64,000 bases of DNA from Lysobacter sp. (GTDB taxonomy: Bacteria; Pseudomonadota; Gammaproteobacteria; Xanthomonadales; Xanthomonadaceae): positions 3,492,001-3,556,000 of the forward strand of contig JABFRN010000001.1 in the NCBI GenBank assembly GCA_013141175.1. Direction: 5' to 3'. This document shows, one piece after another, positions 44,649-53,373 of the stretch. Both the position numbers and the translations under genes were made by a program. A model generated the notes under the pieces. That model did not search any database, was not told the DNA's origin, and was given only the letters and a program-made list of their open reading frames with translations. The number at the start of each line of letters is the position of its first letter. Within the stretch, counting starts at the first letter, position 1.

Positions 44649-45899
44649 ATGAACGCAATTCCATCGGCGGCATCCCGTCCCCCGGTCCTGTTCGTCGGCG
44701 ATGCCGTGGCCGCCACCGGCTTCGCGCGCGTGATGCACAGCCTGTGCGAAACGCTGCAGTCCGATTACGACATCCATCAGATCGCGATCAACTACCACGG
44801 CGATCCGCACGATTGCGCCTGGCGGATCTACCCCGCGAAACTCGGCGGCGACGCGTTCGGCGTCGGCCGTTTGCTGCCGCTGGTCGAAAGCGTGCGTCCG
44901 GCATTGATTTTCCTGCTGAACGATCTGTGGATTCTCGCCGACTACATGGCGCAGCTGCGGACATTGCCGCGGATGCCGAAGGTCGTGATGTACTGCCCGG
45001 TCGATGCCGGTCCGATCGAACCCTCCGCCGTCGAACGCATCGAGGGCGTCGACAGATTCGTGGTCTATACCGAGTTCGCCAGGCGCGAGATAGAAGCGGC
45101 GTTGGCCGCTCTGCGCCGCAGTCGTCCGGACTTCGTGTTTCCGCAGATCGAAGTCATCGCCCACGGTGTCGATACCGCATTGTTCCATCCGCTGTCGTCC
45201 GATGACGTGGGCGAATTCGCGTCGGCGGGTCGCCGGCATGCGATCCGGTCGATCTTCGGCGACGATCCGGAGATGGAGGATGCCTTCATTGTCCTCAACG
45301 CCAACCGCAATCAACCGCGCAAGCGCATCGACCTCACCATCAAGGGGTTCGCGCAGTTCGCCTCGGGCAAGCCGGCGAACGTCAAACTCCATCTGCACAT
45401 GGGTGTCGAGGATGCGGGTTGGAACGTCGTGCATCTCGCGCGCCGCTACGGGATCGACGAGCGGATCATCCTCACCACAAACGGCGACAATCTGCCGTCG
45501 GTGCCGATCGAACAGCTCAACACGATCTACAACGCGGCTGCCGTCGGCATCAATACATCGATCGGAGAGGGCTGGGGTCTGGTCAGCTTCGAACACGCGG
45601 CCACCGGCGCCGCGCAGGTCGTGCCGCGCCACTCCGCCTGCGAGGAGCTGTGGCAGGACGCCGCGTTTATGGTCGATCCGGTGATGAGCCTCACCACCGA
45701 AGGCATGCTCACCGAAGGCCATTATGTTTCGCCCGAAGGCGTGGCCGCGGCGCTGCAGCGGCTGTACGAAGATCGCGCGCTGCTGCGCGACCTGTCGCAG
45801 GCGGCTTATCGCAATGCGACCCGGCCCGAGTACCGATGGTCGGTGATCGCGGGACAGTGGCACCGGTTGTTCGACACGGTGCTGAAGTCTCCGGTCTGA
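44649..45899 (+). CDS. Glycosyltransferase family 4-type protein
   Basis: This 416-residue protein has a GT-B fold organisation. The C-terminal nucleotide-sugar site shows the basic pair after NRNQPRKR (R224, K225) and the E-x7-E motif EGWGLVSFE (E307, E315), typical of retaining GT4 enzymes. The N-terminal acceptor domain opens PVLFVGDAVAATGFARVMHSL. The start ATG 44649 follows AAGGA at 5 bases. Donor and acceptor are unknown. No polysaccharide biosynthesis operon surrounds it, so the product may be a small-molecule or protein glycan. Confidence 0.8.
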   Translation: MNAIPSAASRPPVLFVGDAVAATGFARVMHSLCETLQSDYDIHQIAINYHGDPHDCAWRIYPAKLGGDAFGVGRLLPLVESVRPALIFLLNDLWILADYMAQLRTLPRMPKVVMYCPVDAGPIEPSAVERIEGVDRFVVYTEFARREIEAALAALRRSRPDFVFPQIEVIAHGVDTALFHPLSSDDVGEFASAGRRHAIRSIFGDDPEMEDAFIVLNANRNQPRKRIDLTIKGFAQFASGKPANVKLHLHMGVEDAGWNVVHLARRYGIDERIILTTNGDNLPSVPIEQLNTIYNAAAVGINTSIGEGWGLVSFEHAATGAAQVVPRHSACEELWQDAAFMVDPVMSLTTEGMLTEGHYVSPEGVAAALQRLYEDRALLRDLSQAAYRNATRPEYRWSVIAGQWHRLFDTVLKSPV

Positions 45900-45956
45900 T
45901 CGGATCGCAACGCGCGTCACGCGCAGCACGCATGCTGCGTGTGCAAGAATCGACGC

Positions 45957-48062
45957 ATGCGATGCTGTCTTCTCACGATCATGCTGTGGTTGCCGGCCTT
46001 CGACGCCTGCGCGCAGGCATCGGTATCGGATCCTGTCGACGACGCCGAAACGCTCGACACCGTGACGGTGACCGGCGCTGCACGCAGCCTGCGCCGATTG
46101 CCGGGCAGCGTTTCGATCGTCGATACCGATACGCTGCGCGATGGCCAGCGGCAGGTGAATCTTTCCGAATCGCTGCAGCGGGTGCCCGGATTCACTGCGC
46201 TGGACCGGCAGAACCACGCGCAGGATCTGCAGATCCAGTCGCGCGGTTTCGGCGCGCGTTCGACGTTCGGTATTCGCGGTGTCCGGCTGATCGTCGATGG
46301 CATTCCCTCCAGCGCTGCGGACGGGCAGGGGCAGGCTGCGGCATTTCCGCTGTCGTCGCTCGATCGCATCGAAGTGCTGCGCGGACCCTTGGCGCTGCAG
46401 TTCGGCAATGCGGCGGGCGGCGTGATCCTGGGCATCAGCGACTTGGGCGATGCGCGTGGCATGTCTGCGGAAGTGTGGGCGGGCGAGCATGACAGCCGGC
46501 GAGCGAGCGTCCGTGTCCACGGCGGCGATGACGACAACGCATGGCGCTGGCGCGCGAGCGGCAGCGCGTTCGCGACCGTTGGCGCGCGCCCGCACAGCGC
46601 GGCGCGACGCACACAGGTCAACGCCATCGGCGAGTGGTCGCGCAGCGAAGGCGAGCGTCTGCGCGTGGTCTACAACGGTCTGCGCCAGCCGCTCGCCGAA
46701 GATCCGCTGGGGCTGACGCGAGAGGCCTTCGCGCGCGATCCCGGAAGCACCGATCCTGCGGCGCTGTCGTTCGATACCCGCAAAACGGTGCAGGAGGATC
46801 AGCTCGGTCTGCGTTGGCAGCGCGACGCGGGCTCGGGCGGCGGGCGCTGGTTGTCGGCGTATCGCGTCGAGCGTGCGATCGAACAATTCCTTGCGGTGCC
46901 GGTCGCGGCGCAGCGCGCAGCGGGCAGTGCCGGTGGTGTCGTCGATCTGGGGCGCGGTTCGACCGGCGTCGATGTCGGCCGGCGTTGGGCGAATGCGCGC
47001 GGCTCGATCGCGTTGGGCATCGAAGCCGTACGCCTCGACGAAACCCGTCGTGGTTACGAGAATTTCGTCGGCGACCGGCTGGGCGTGCGCGGTCGTCTGC
47101 GTCGCGACGAACGCAATCGTGTCGATGCCATCGATCTGTACGCTGCCGGCGATGTTCGCTTCGCAGACGATTGGACCGTGTCTCTGGGCGCGCGCCGCGC
47201 CGCGCTGCGCTTCGGGAGCGACGACCGCCATCTCGCCAATGGCGACGACAGCGGCGCCACGCGCGATGCGCGGTTCGCATGGTCGTTCGGCGCGATACGC
47301 GCGTTCCCGCAGGGCGAAATCCATGCGGGCTACGGTCGCGGTTTCGAGACGCCGACGTTGAACGAGCGGGCGTACCGGCCGGATGGTGCGTCGGGATTCA
47401 ATCGCGAGCTGCGTGCGGCGGAGCTGGATTCGTTCGAAATCGGTGCGCGCTGGCGCGGCGGCTGGGGCGATGCCTCGCTGGCGTTGTATCGCGTCGATGG
47501 CAAGGACGACATCGTGCCGGCGCTCAATCGCGGTGGCCGCGCCAGTTTCGCCAATGCAGGCGCGACGCGTCGCGAGGGCATCGAGTTCGGTGTGTCCGGC
47601 GGGATCGGCGCGCACTGGGGCTATGCGCTGGCGGCGAGCTGGATCGATGCGCGCTTCGTCGACGGCTTCACGTTCGCGGTCGCCAGCGGGCCGTTGATCG
47701 AAACCCGGATCGTCGACGCCGGCAATCGCATTCCCGGAATCCCGCGCGCCGATGCGTTCGCCGAATGGACATGGCGTTCCGGCGATGGTCGCTGGTCGAG
47801 CGCATTGGAATCGCGTTGGCTCGGCGAGATCGCGACCGACGATCGCAACACCGACGCCACGCAGGGCCATGCCCGTTTCGCATGGCGCGGGCAGTGGCGC
47901 GCGCGACGCGACCGGGGCTGGTATGCGTTCCTGCGCATCGACAATCTGTTCGATCGCGACGATGCGGGGTCGGTGATCGTCAACGAGGCCAATGGCCGAT
48001 ACTTCGAACCCGGCGCCGGCCGCAGCGCGACCCTTGCCGTCGGCTGGTCGGGGCGGCGTTAG
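45957..48062 (+). CDS. TonB-dependent outer membrane receptor 1
   Basis: The 701-residue product has a signal peptide (about 1-20, ending ACAQA). The TonB box follows (TLDTVTVTG, 32-40), then the plug domain (LSESLQRVPG, IEVLRGPLALQFGNAAGG) and a 22-strand barrel ending NEANGRYFEPGAGRSATLAVGW. I chose ATG 45957; a GTG at 45939 would add six residues (V-C-K-N-R-R) before the signal. The ligand is not predictable. It is convergent with the first DUF1501 gene, 22 bases apart, with no terminator visible between them. Confidence 0.9.
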   Translation: MRCCLLTIMLWLPAFDACAQASVSDPVDDAETLDTVTVTGAARSLRRLPGSVSIVDTDTLRDGQRQVNLSESLQRVPGFTALDRQNHAQDLQIQSRGFGARSTFGIRGVRLIVDGIPSSAADGQGQAAAFPLSSLDRIEVLRGPLALQFGNAAGGVILGISDLGDARGMSAEVWAGEHDSRRASVRVHGGDDDNAWRWRASGSAFATVGARPHSAARRTQVNAIGEWSRSEGERLRVVYNGLRQPLAEDPLGLTREAFARDPGSTDPAALSFDTRKTVQEDQLGLRWQRDAGSGGGRWLSAYRVERAIEQFLAVPVAAQRAAGSAGGVVDLGRGSTGVDVGRRWANARGSIALGIEAVRLDETRRGYENFVGDRLGVRGRLRRDERNRVDAIDLYAAGDVRFADDWTVSLGARRAALRFGSDDRHLANGDDSGATRDARFAWSFGAIRAFPQGEIHAGYGRGFETPTLNERAYRPDGASGFNRELRAAELDSFEIGARWRGGWGDASLALYRVDGKDDIVPALNRGGRASFANAGATRREGIEFGVSGGIGAHWGYALAASWIDARFVDGFTFAVASGPLIETRIVDAGNRIPGIPRADAFAEWTWRSGDGRWSSALESRWLGEIATDDRNTDATQGHARFAWRGQWRARRDRGWYAFLRIDNLFDRDDAGSVIVNEANGRYFEPGAGRSATLAVGWSGRR

Positions 48063-48084
48063 ATCGCCGCCCTCGTTCCGACGG

Positions 48085-49581
48085 TCAGGACAGGCCGAGC
48101 GCAGCGAGCAACCGCTGGATCCAGTTTTGCTCATCGCGCTGGCGCGCGCGGATCGCACGCGAGCTTTCGCGCATCGATTCGCCGTACGCGGGCTGCGGAT
48201 TGGCCGGCAGATTGGCCATGATCCGGGCTTCGTCCGTGGCCAAGTACTGCGGCGTGAGATCGGTGCCCTGGAAAACGCCCATCGGCGTGTAGCCGGTGTA
48301 GCCGGGGAAGACCGTGCCGAGTTTGTTGTTGCCCATGCGCCGGATCAGCAGTTCCGAGAACACGCGGCGGAAGTCGGTGGTCACCGGCACGTCGCCGAAA
48401 TACGGCGACAGGACCTGCGGATCGAGACCCAGCCACTGGCCGTAGAACTTCCGTCCGTTCACCGGTCCGCCGAGGACCAGCATCGGATTGCCGTAGCCGT
48501 GGTCGGTGCCGCTGCTGCCGTTCTGGCGCACGCGACGGCCGAATTCCGACTGCACGATCACGGTGACGCGCGCGGCTTCGCCCCCGGTGTTGAGGTCGTT
48601 GTAGAACGCGGTCAGCGCTTCGGAAAGTTCGACGATCTTGTTCTGGTAGTAGTGGTAGCCGCTGCCGGCGGTGCCTTGGCCGTCGTGGGTGTCCCAGCCG
48701 CCGAGGTCGAGCGTGGCGATCCGCAGGCCGAGGTTGAAGCGGATGGACTGCGCGACCGTCCACAGTTGGCGGGCGAAGTTGGTGGTGGGCCATCCGGCCG
48801 GAAGCGTCGAGGTATACGCCTGCTGGCCGATCACGCGCAGCGCGGAATCGGCGCGCAGGCCGCCGACTTCGACACCGGTCTGACCGGTCCACAGCGACGC
48901 CAGCGTCTCGTTGAGACCCTTGGTGCCGGCAGGCATGCCGCTGCGGAACTTCTGCCACTGCCAGGCACCGGTATCGAGCGAAAAATCGGTGGGGCTCGGC
49001 ATCGACAAGGCTTCGGTCGAGCCCAGCAGGTTGGCCGGCTGACGGCTGTTGACGGCAACGACCGGCATCACCGGGTTGCCAGTGACGCCCGGTTGGGTAC
49101 TCCAGGCGCGGGTGAGCCAGCCGCTGCCGCCGCCCTGCTGTCCGGGGGTGCCGAGATCGAGGTACAGCTGCGCGTCGAAGTGGCTGCGGGTGACCACTGT
49201 CGGCATGCCGCAGCTGTGCACGATCGCCAGCTTGCCGGCGTCCCACAGGCCTTTCAGTCCCGTGGCGGCCGGATGCAGGCCGAAGCCCGTGGCGGCGCCG
49301 CTCGCCAACGTCAGCGGCAGTGCGCCGTAGGTGCCGCTGGCGGCGATGTTCAACGAGGGGCGCGCTTCCTCGTAAAAGGTGCGGTCGTTGCCGGAGACGG
49401 GCGGCACCAGATTCAGCCCGTCCATGCCGCCGCGCAGGAAGACCAGGACCACGGTGTCGTAGGTGTTGACCGCAGCCTCCGCTTCGCTGGAGAACAGCAG
49501 GCCGGGGCCGGCGGCGCCGACGGCGGCGGTGGCGCAGGCGCCCTTGATGAATTCGCGACGATCGATGTGGAGCTCGGACAT
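48085..49581 (-). CDS. DUF1501 family protein, copy 1
   Basis: DUF1501 proteins belong to the alkaline phosphatase/sulfatase-like superfamily and are usually exported; their role is not established. This 498-residue protein has a twin-arginine signal with RREFIKG (8-14) and a hydrophobic stretch, then the conserved VLVFLRGGMDGLNLVPP. It is the downstream gene of a DUF1800-DUF1501 pair and resembles copy 2 throughout, including near-identical C-termini (LLAALGLS). A 267-base inverted repeat element lies directly upstream. Confidence 0.85.
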   Translation of the reverse strand: MSELHIDRREFIKGACATAAVGAAGPGLLFSSEAEAAVNTYDTVVLVFLRGGMDGLNLVPPVSGNDRTFYEEARPSLNIAASGTYGALPLTLASGAATGFGLHPAATGLKGLWDAGKLAIVHSCGMPTVVTRSHFDAQLYLDLGTPGQQGGGSGWLTRAWSTQPGVTGNPVMPVVAVNSRQPANLLGSTEALSMPSPTDFSLDTGAWQWQKFRSGMPAGTKGLNETLASLWTGQTGVEVGGLRADSALRVIGQQAYTSTLPAGWPTTNFARQLWTVAQSIRFNLGLRIATLDLGGWDTHDGQGTAGSGYHYYQNKIVELSEALTAFYNDLNTGGEAARVTVIVQSEFGRRVRQNGSSGTDHGYGNPMLVLGGPVNGRKFYGQWLGLDPQVLSPYFGDVPVTTDFRRVFSELLIRRMGNNKLGTVFPGYTGYTPMGVFQGTDLTPQYLATDEARIMANLPANPQPAYGESMRESSRAIRARQRDEQNWIQRLLAALGLS

Positions 49582-49586
49582 GGTTC

Positions 49587-49853
49587 AGAGCCTGTTGTTG
49601 GTCTCCCCATGTTCCGCGCTGACCCGGCAGGGGCGCGGAGCAAGGAGGAGTGAGTGAATGGATGTCGATCCACGACCGAGCGAGGACGCGGCGCCGCGCC
49701 CCTGCCGGGACAGCCCTGCGGGTTGTGCCGCAGAGCGGCCCTGACGCCCGCGCGTCGCTTGACCAGACCGCCTGTCTGGCGCTGCGCGACGCGCGGTCAC
49801 CAGAACCGCTCTGCGGCACAACGCGGAATATGGGGAGACCAACAACAGGCTCT
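49587..49853. mobile_element. MITE-like palindromic element in the DUF1800-DUF1501 junction
   Basis: Perfect 24-bp terminal inverted repeats occupy 49587-49610 and 49830-49853 (outer end AGAGCCTGTTGTTGGTCTCC), extending about seven more bases with one mismatch. Inside are two further inverted pairs: 49623-49638 with 49694-49709 (16 bp, core CCGGCAGGGGCGCGG), and 49722-49738 with 49806-49822 (17 bp), the latter enclosing 49749-49758 with 49786-49795. It carries no transposase. The paralogous junction at 53364-53373 is only 10 bp, supporting insertion. No clear target duplication is seen. Confidence 0.7.
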
Positions 49854-49857
49854 CCCC

Positions 49858-51645
49858 TCAGCGGCTCATGAATTCGGGGGACATCAGGATCAGCGCGACC
49901 ATGCTGCGCAGGCGTTGCTGGTTGTAATGCGCCTTCGGATTGCCGGCTGCCCAGGTATCGGTATCGGCGATGACCTCGGTCGCGGTGCCGTTCTGGGCCA
50001 TGAACGCGACCAGCGTCTGCCGGCGCGACGCGACCGGCAGCGCGCCGAGAATGCGCTGGCACCAGAAATCGACGAGATTGTTCGCGGTCCAATTGCTCAC
50101 GTTGCTGCGCGTCAGGTCGAGGATCGGCGCCATGAACACGCTGTTCTCGCTGGTTTCGCTGATCCAGTTCAACAGCTTCCAGCTCATCGCGTAGCTGTTG
50201 GACCCCGACCAGGCGACGCCGGTGTCCGGGTAGCCGTTCGGCGCCGGCCATTCGTAGGGCATATTGCCGGTGAAACTCATGCGCCAGAACAGTTCATCGC
50301 TTTTCGGGTCGCCGACGCGCGTCGTCCAGTCGGATCCCAGCGCGCGCAGCGTGGCGGCGGCGAGCTCGAACGGACGGCGGTTCTTCTGGCCCCAGCTGTG
50401 GATGAAGGCGTTCGACAACAGGATATGGCGCAGGGTCAGCGCGATCTGGTTCGGGCTTTGCCAATTCGCGCGGAAGATCGCTGCGGCGCTGTCGATCAGC
50501 GCCTGATCGGGTTTGTCGGAGATGAAACGGCGGATCAGCTTCTTGCAGATGAATTTGGCGACGCGCGGATGGCTGGCGAGGCGGTCGAGGATGTCGCGAC
50601 CGTCCTTCATCGACGGTTGTTCGGGATTGAGGAACTTGCCGAGCACGAATTTCGGGCCGGAGTCGTGCCACGCCTGACGATAGACGAAGGTGCCGTCGTC
50701 CTCGGTCGGATATTGCCAGTGGCCGTCCTTGACCGACCAGCCGGTGAATGCGGAAGCGGTTTCGTACACATCCACATCGGTATAGCCGATCGGATACGTG
50801 GGGTCTTCGGGGCAGGGCGGGACCTGGAACGGATCGACGAATCCGAGATAGTTCTCGGCGCCCAGCGTGTGCAGTTCCAGCAGCTCGCGCGCGAAGTTTT
50901 CGTTGGGGCCCGAGCGCGTGTTGGAAGCGTTGTCGAGGAAGTACATCATCGATGTGCTCTGCGCGACCGCTTCGAGCATCGTGCGGAAGTTGCCGAGCGA
51001 GTTCGCGCGGATCACATCGCGGTTGTAGTGCACATACACCGGACCACAGGAGAAATCGGTGACAGTGACGTTGAAGTGGTTGTGCCAGAAGCCGACCATC
51101 ACTTCCTGCAATTGGCGCTTCGAATGCACCGCGCGCACCAGCGCCGATCTCTGCACTTCCCAGGCGGGGCGCATGCGGATGTCGTAGACCGGATCCGGTG
51201 CGACATGGTCGGCCCACAGTTGGGTCAGACTCTTGCCGAGCGTGGTGTAGCCGGCGCTGGCGAGACGGGTGTCGAGCGCACTGTCGTCGATCGCCGCTGG
51301 ATTGAGCTGCTGGTCCACGAAGGCGGTCAGTCGCGCGGTGTCGTTGGCGCCCAATGCGTTGAATTGCGACACCAGCGTCGGCGTGACGCCGTAGGTCAGA
51401 TGATTCAGGGCGCGCACCGCGAACGGCGCGCGCTGCAGGGTCAGCAGTTCGGCCTGCGAAATATTCGCCGCCGATGGGCCGGACATGCGCGGGGTGCGCT
51501 GGGACACGGCGACCGCGTCGGGAGTCGCGGCTTCGGGCAGGCGGTTCGGCGGAGACTTGAAGCGGAGAGGACCTGCAAGCCCGTATCGACGGGCGATCAC
51601 GGTTTGCATCGCTTTGCGGCGTGAATTCGAGAGCGGTCTTGCCAT
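49858..51645 (-). CDS. DUF1800 family protein, copy 1
   Basis: DUF1800 proteins occur next to DUF1501 genes in many proteobacteria and planctomycetes; their function is unknown. The 595-residue product has the family segments MVGFWHNHFNV (DFWQNHFNV in copy 2), YYLNNRSN-like SMMYFLDNASN, and the ending MSPEFMSR. The start ATG 51645 has GGAG at about 7 bases; longer starts at 51663 and 51684 are possible. No obvious signal peptide is seen. It is the upstream gene of pair 1. Confidence 0.85.
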   Translation of the reverse strand: MARPLSNSRRKAMQTVIARRYGLAGPLRFKSPPNRLPEAATPDAVAVSQRTPRMSGPSAANISQAELLTLQRAPFAVRALNHLTYGVTPTLVSQFNALGANDTARLTAFVDQQLNPAAIDDSALDTRLASAGYTTLGKSLTQLWADHVAPDPVYDIRMRPAWEVQRSALVRAVHSKRQLQEVMVGFWHNHFNVTVTDFSCGPVYVHYNRDVIRANSLGNFRTMLEAVAQSTSMMYFLDNASNTRSGPNENFARELLELHTLGAENYLGFVDPFQVPPCPEDPTYPIGYTDVDVYETASAFTGWSVKDGHWQYPTEDDGTFVYRQAWHDSGPKFVLGKFLNPEQPSMKDGRDILDRLASHPRVAKFICKKLIRRFISDKPDQALIDSAAAIFRANWQSPNQIALTLRHILLSNAFIHSWGQKNRRPFELAAATLRALGSDWTTRVGDPKSDELFWRMSFTGNMPYEWPAPNGYPDTGVAWSGSNSYAMSWKLLNWISETSENSVFMAPILDLTRSNVSNWTANNLVDFWCQRILGALPVASRRQTLVAFMAQNGTATEVIADTDTWAAGNPKAHYNQQRLRSMVALILMSPEFMSR

Positions 51646-51860
51646 CGGTGGACTCCAAGTCATGCCTCGTGAACAGGCAACCACAGCACTATAGGCCGGA
51701 TTTCCATGGCAGATCGGGAAGCCTCAGCAGCCGATCTGTGACGGAGGCCGCGATCCCGTCATCCCGTCGTTCCCGATGTCGGAGACGTGGAGGCGCCATG
51801 TCCGCTGCGGCGTCAAAACAGGCCGTCGGAACGGCCTGGGTTGTGCGGCACGCAGATCGA

Positions 51861-53363
51861 TTACGACAGGCCCAACGCGGCCAGTAGACGCCGGATCCAG
51901 CTGCGGTCGTCGCGTTCGCGGGCGCGCAGCGCCCGCGACGTTTCGCGCAGCGATTCTCCGTACACCGGCTGCGGATTGGCGGGCAGATTCGCGATGATCT
52001 GGCTCTGTCCGGATCCGGCGATGTATTGCGGGGCCAGATCGGTGCCCTGGAAGACGCCCATCGGCGTATAGCCCGTGTAGCCCGGGAAGATGTCGCCGAG
52101 CTTGTTGTTGGCCATGCGCCGGATCATCAGTTCGCTGAAGACGCGACGGAAATCGGTGGTGACCGGGACGTCGCCGAAATACGGCGACAGCACCACCGGA
52201 TCGAGCCCCAGCCACTGTCCGAAGAGCTGACGGCCATTGACCGGCCCGCCCATCACCAGCATCGGACTGCCATAGCCGTGATCGGTGCCATTGCTGCCGT
52301 TCTGACGCACGCGACGCCCGAACTCGGATTGCACGATCACCGTGACCCTCGCGATTTCGCCGGTCTGGTTCAGTTCGTTGTAGAACGCGGTCAACGCCTG
52401 CGACAGCTCGGTGATCCTGTTCGAGTAGTTGCTGTTGCCTGTCGTGCCCTGGTTCTCGTGCGTGTCCCAGCCGCCAAGGTCGATCGCGGCATAGCGCAGG
52501 CCAAGATTGAAGCGGATCGATTGCGCCACCGTCCACAGCTGGCGTGCGAAGGTCGTCGTCGGCCAGGCGACCGGTGCGGTGGGCAGGGTCGAGGTATAGC
52601 CCTGCTGCGCGATGAGCCGCATCGAAGCATCGGCGCGCTGGCCGGCGACTTCGACGCCGGTCTGGCCGGCCCAGAGACTGGCCATGGTTTCGGTGACGCC
52701 CTTGGTCCCGACCGGCATGCCCGAACGGTAGGCCTGCCACTGCGGAGCGCCCGAGGTCAGCGCGAAATCGCCCGGGCTCGGCATCGACAGGGACTGGGTG
52801 GAGCCGCGCATGTTGTTCGGCTGGCGGCTGGCGACGGCCAACAGCGGCATCGGACTGCTGATGCCGGCACTCTGTGTCTGCCAGGCCCGGGTCATCCAAC
52901 CGGTGCTGACGTTGAGATTGCCGGGTGTCCCCAGATCGAGATAGGCCTGCGCATCGAAGTGGCTGCGCGTCACCACGGTCTGCATGCCGCAGGACTGGAC
53001 GATGGCGAGCTTGCCCGCATCCCAGATGCCGTGCAGCCCGACCGCCGAAGGGTGCAGACCGAAACCGGTGGCGGCTCCGGAGGCGAGCGTCAACGGCAGG
53101 GCGGCATCGGTGCCGGTCGCGGGGATGCGCAGTGACGGGCGCGCTTCCTCGTAGAAGCCCCGATCGTTGCCGCTGACCGGCGGGACCAGATTCAGGCCAT
53201 CGAAGCCGCCGCGCAGGAACACCATGACCACGGTATCGAACGGATTGACCGCCGCATGCGCATCCTGCGAGAACAGCAGGCTCGGGCCGCCGACTGCGCC
53301 GACCGCTGCGGCGGCACCGCAGCCTTTGAGGAATTCGCGTCGATCGAAATGGAGATCGTTCAT
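51861..53363 (-). CDS. DUF1501 family protein, copy 2
   Basis: This 500-residue paralogue of the copy at 48085-49581 has the same Tat motif RREFLKG (8-14), the VMVFLRGGFDGLNLVPP segment and the C-terminal LLAALGLS. It sits 10 bases downstream of its DUF1800 partner. Gaps between the two copies are few, so the pairs arose by duplication rather than independent acquisition. Function unknown. Confidence 0.86.
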   Translation of the reverse strand: MNDLHFDRREFLKGCGAAAAVGAVGGPSLLFSQDAHAAVNPFDTVVMVFLRGGFDGLNLVPPVSGNDRGFYEEARPSLRIPATGTDAALPLTLASGAATGFGLHPSAVGLHGIWDAGKLAIVQSCGMQTVVTRSHFDAQAYLDLGTPGNLNVSTGWMTRAWQTQSAGISSPMPLLAVASRQPNNMRGSTQSLSMPSPGDFALTSGAPQWQAYRSGMPVGTKGVTETMASLWAGQTGVEVAGQRADASMRLIAQQGYTSTLPTAPVAWPTTTFARQLWTVAQSIRFNLGLRYAAIDLGGWDTHENQGTTGNSNYSNRITELSQALTAFYNELNQTGEIARVTVIVQSEFGRRVRQNGSNGTDHGYGSPMLVMGGPVNGRQLFGQWLGLDPVVLSPYFGDVPVTTDFRRVFSELMIRRMANNKLGDIFPGYTGYTPMGVFQGTDLAPQYIAGSGQSQIIANLPANPQPVYGESLRETSRALRARERDDRSWIRRLLAALGLS

Positions 53364-53373
53364 CGGACAGTCC

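Noticed and set aside
49588-49860. Small open frames inside the MITE-like element
   Set aside because: They arise from the palindromic sequence, overlap each other on both strands and have no recognisable product.
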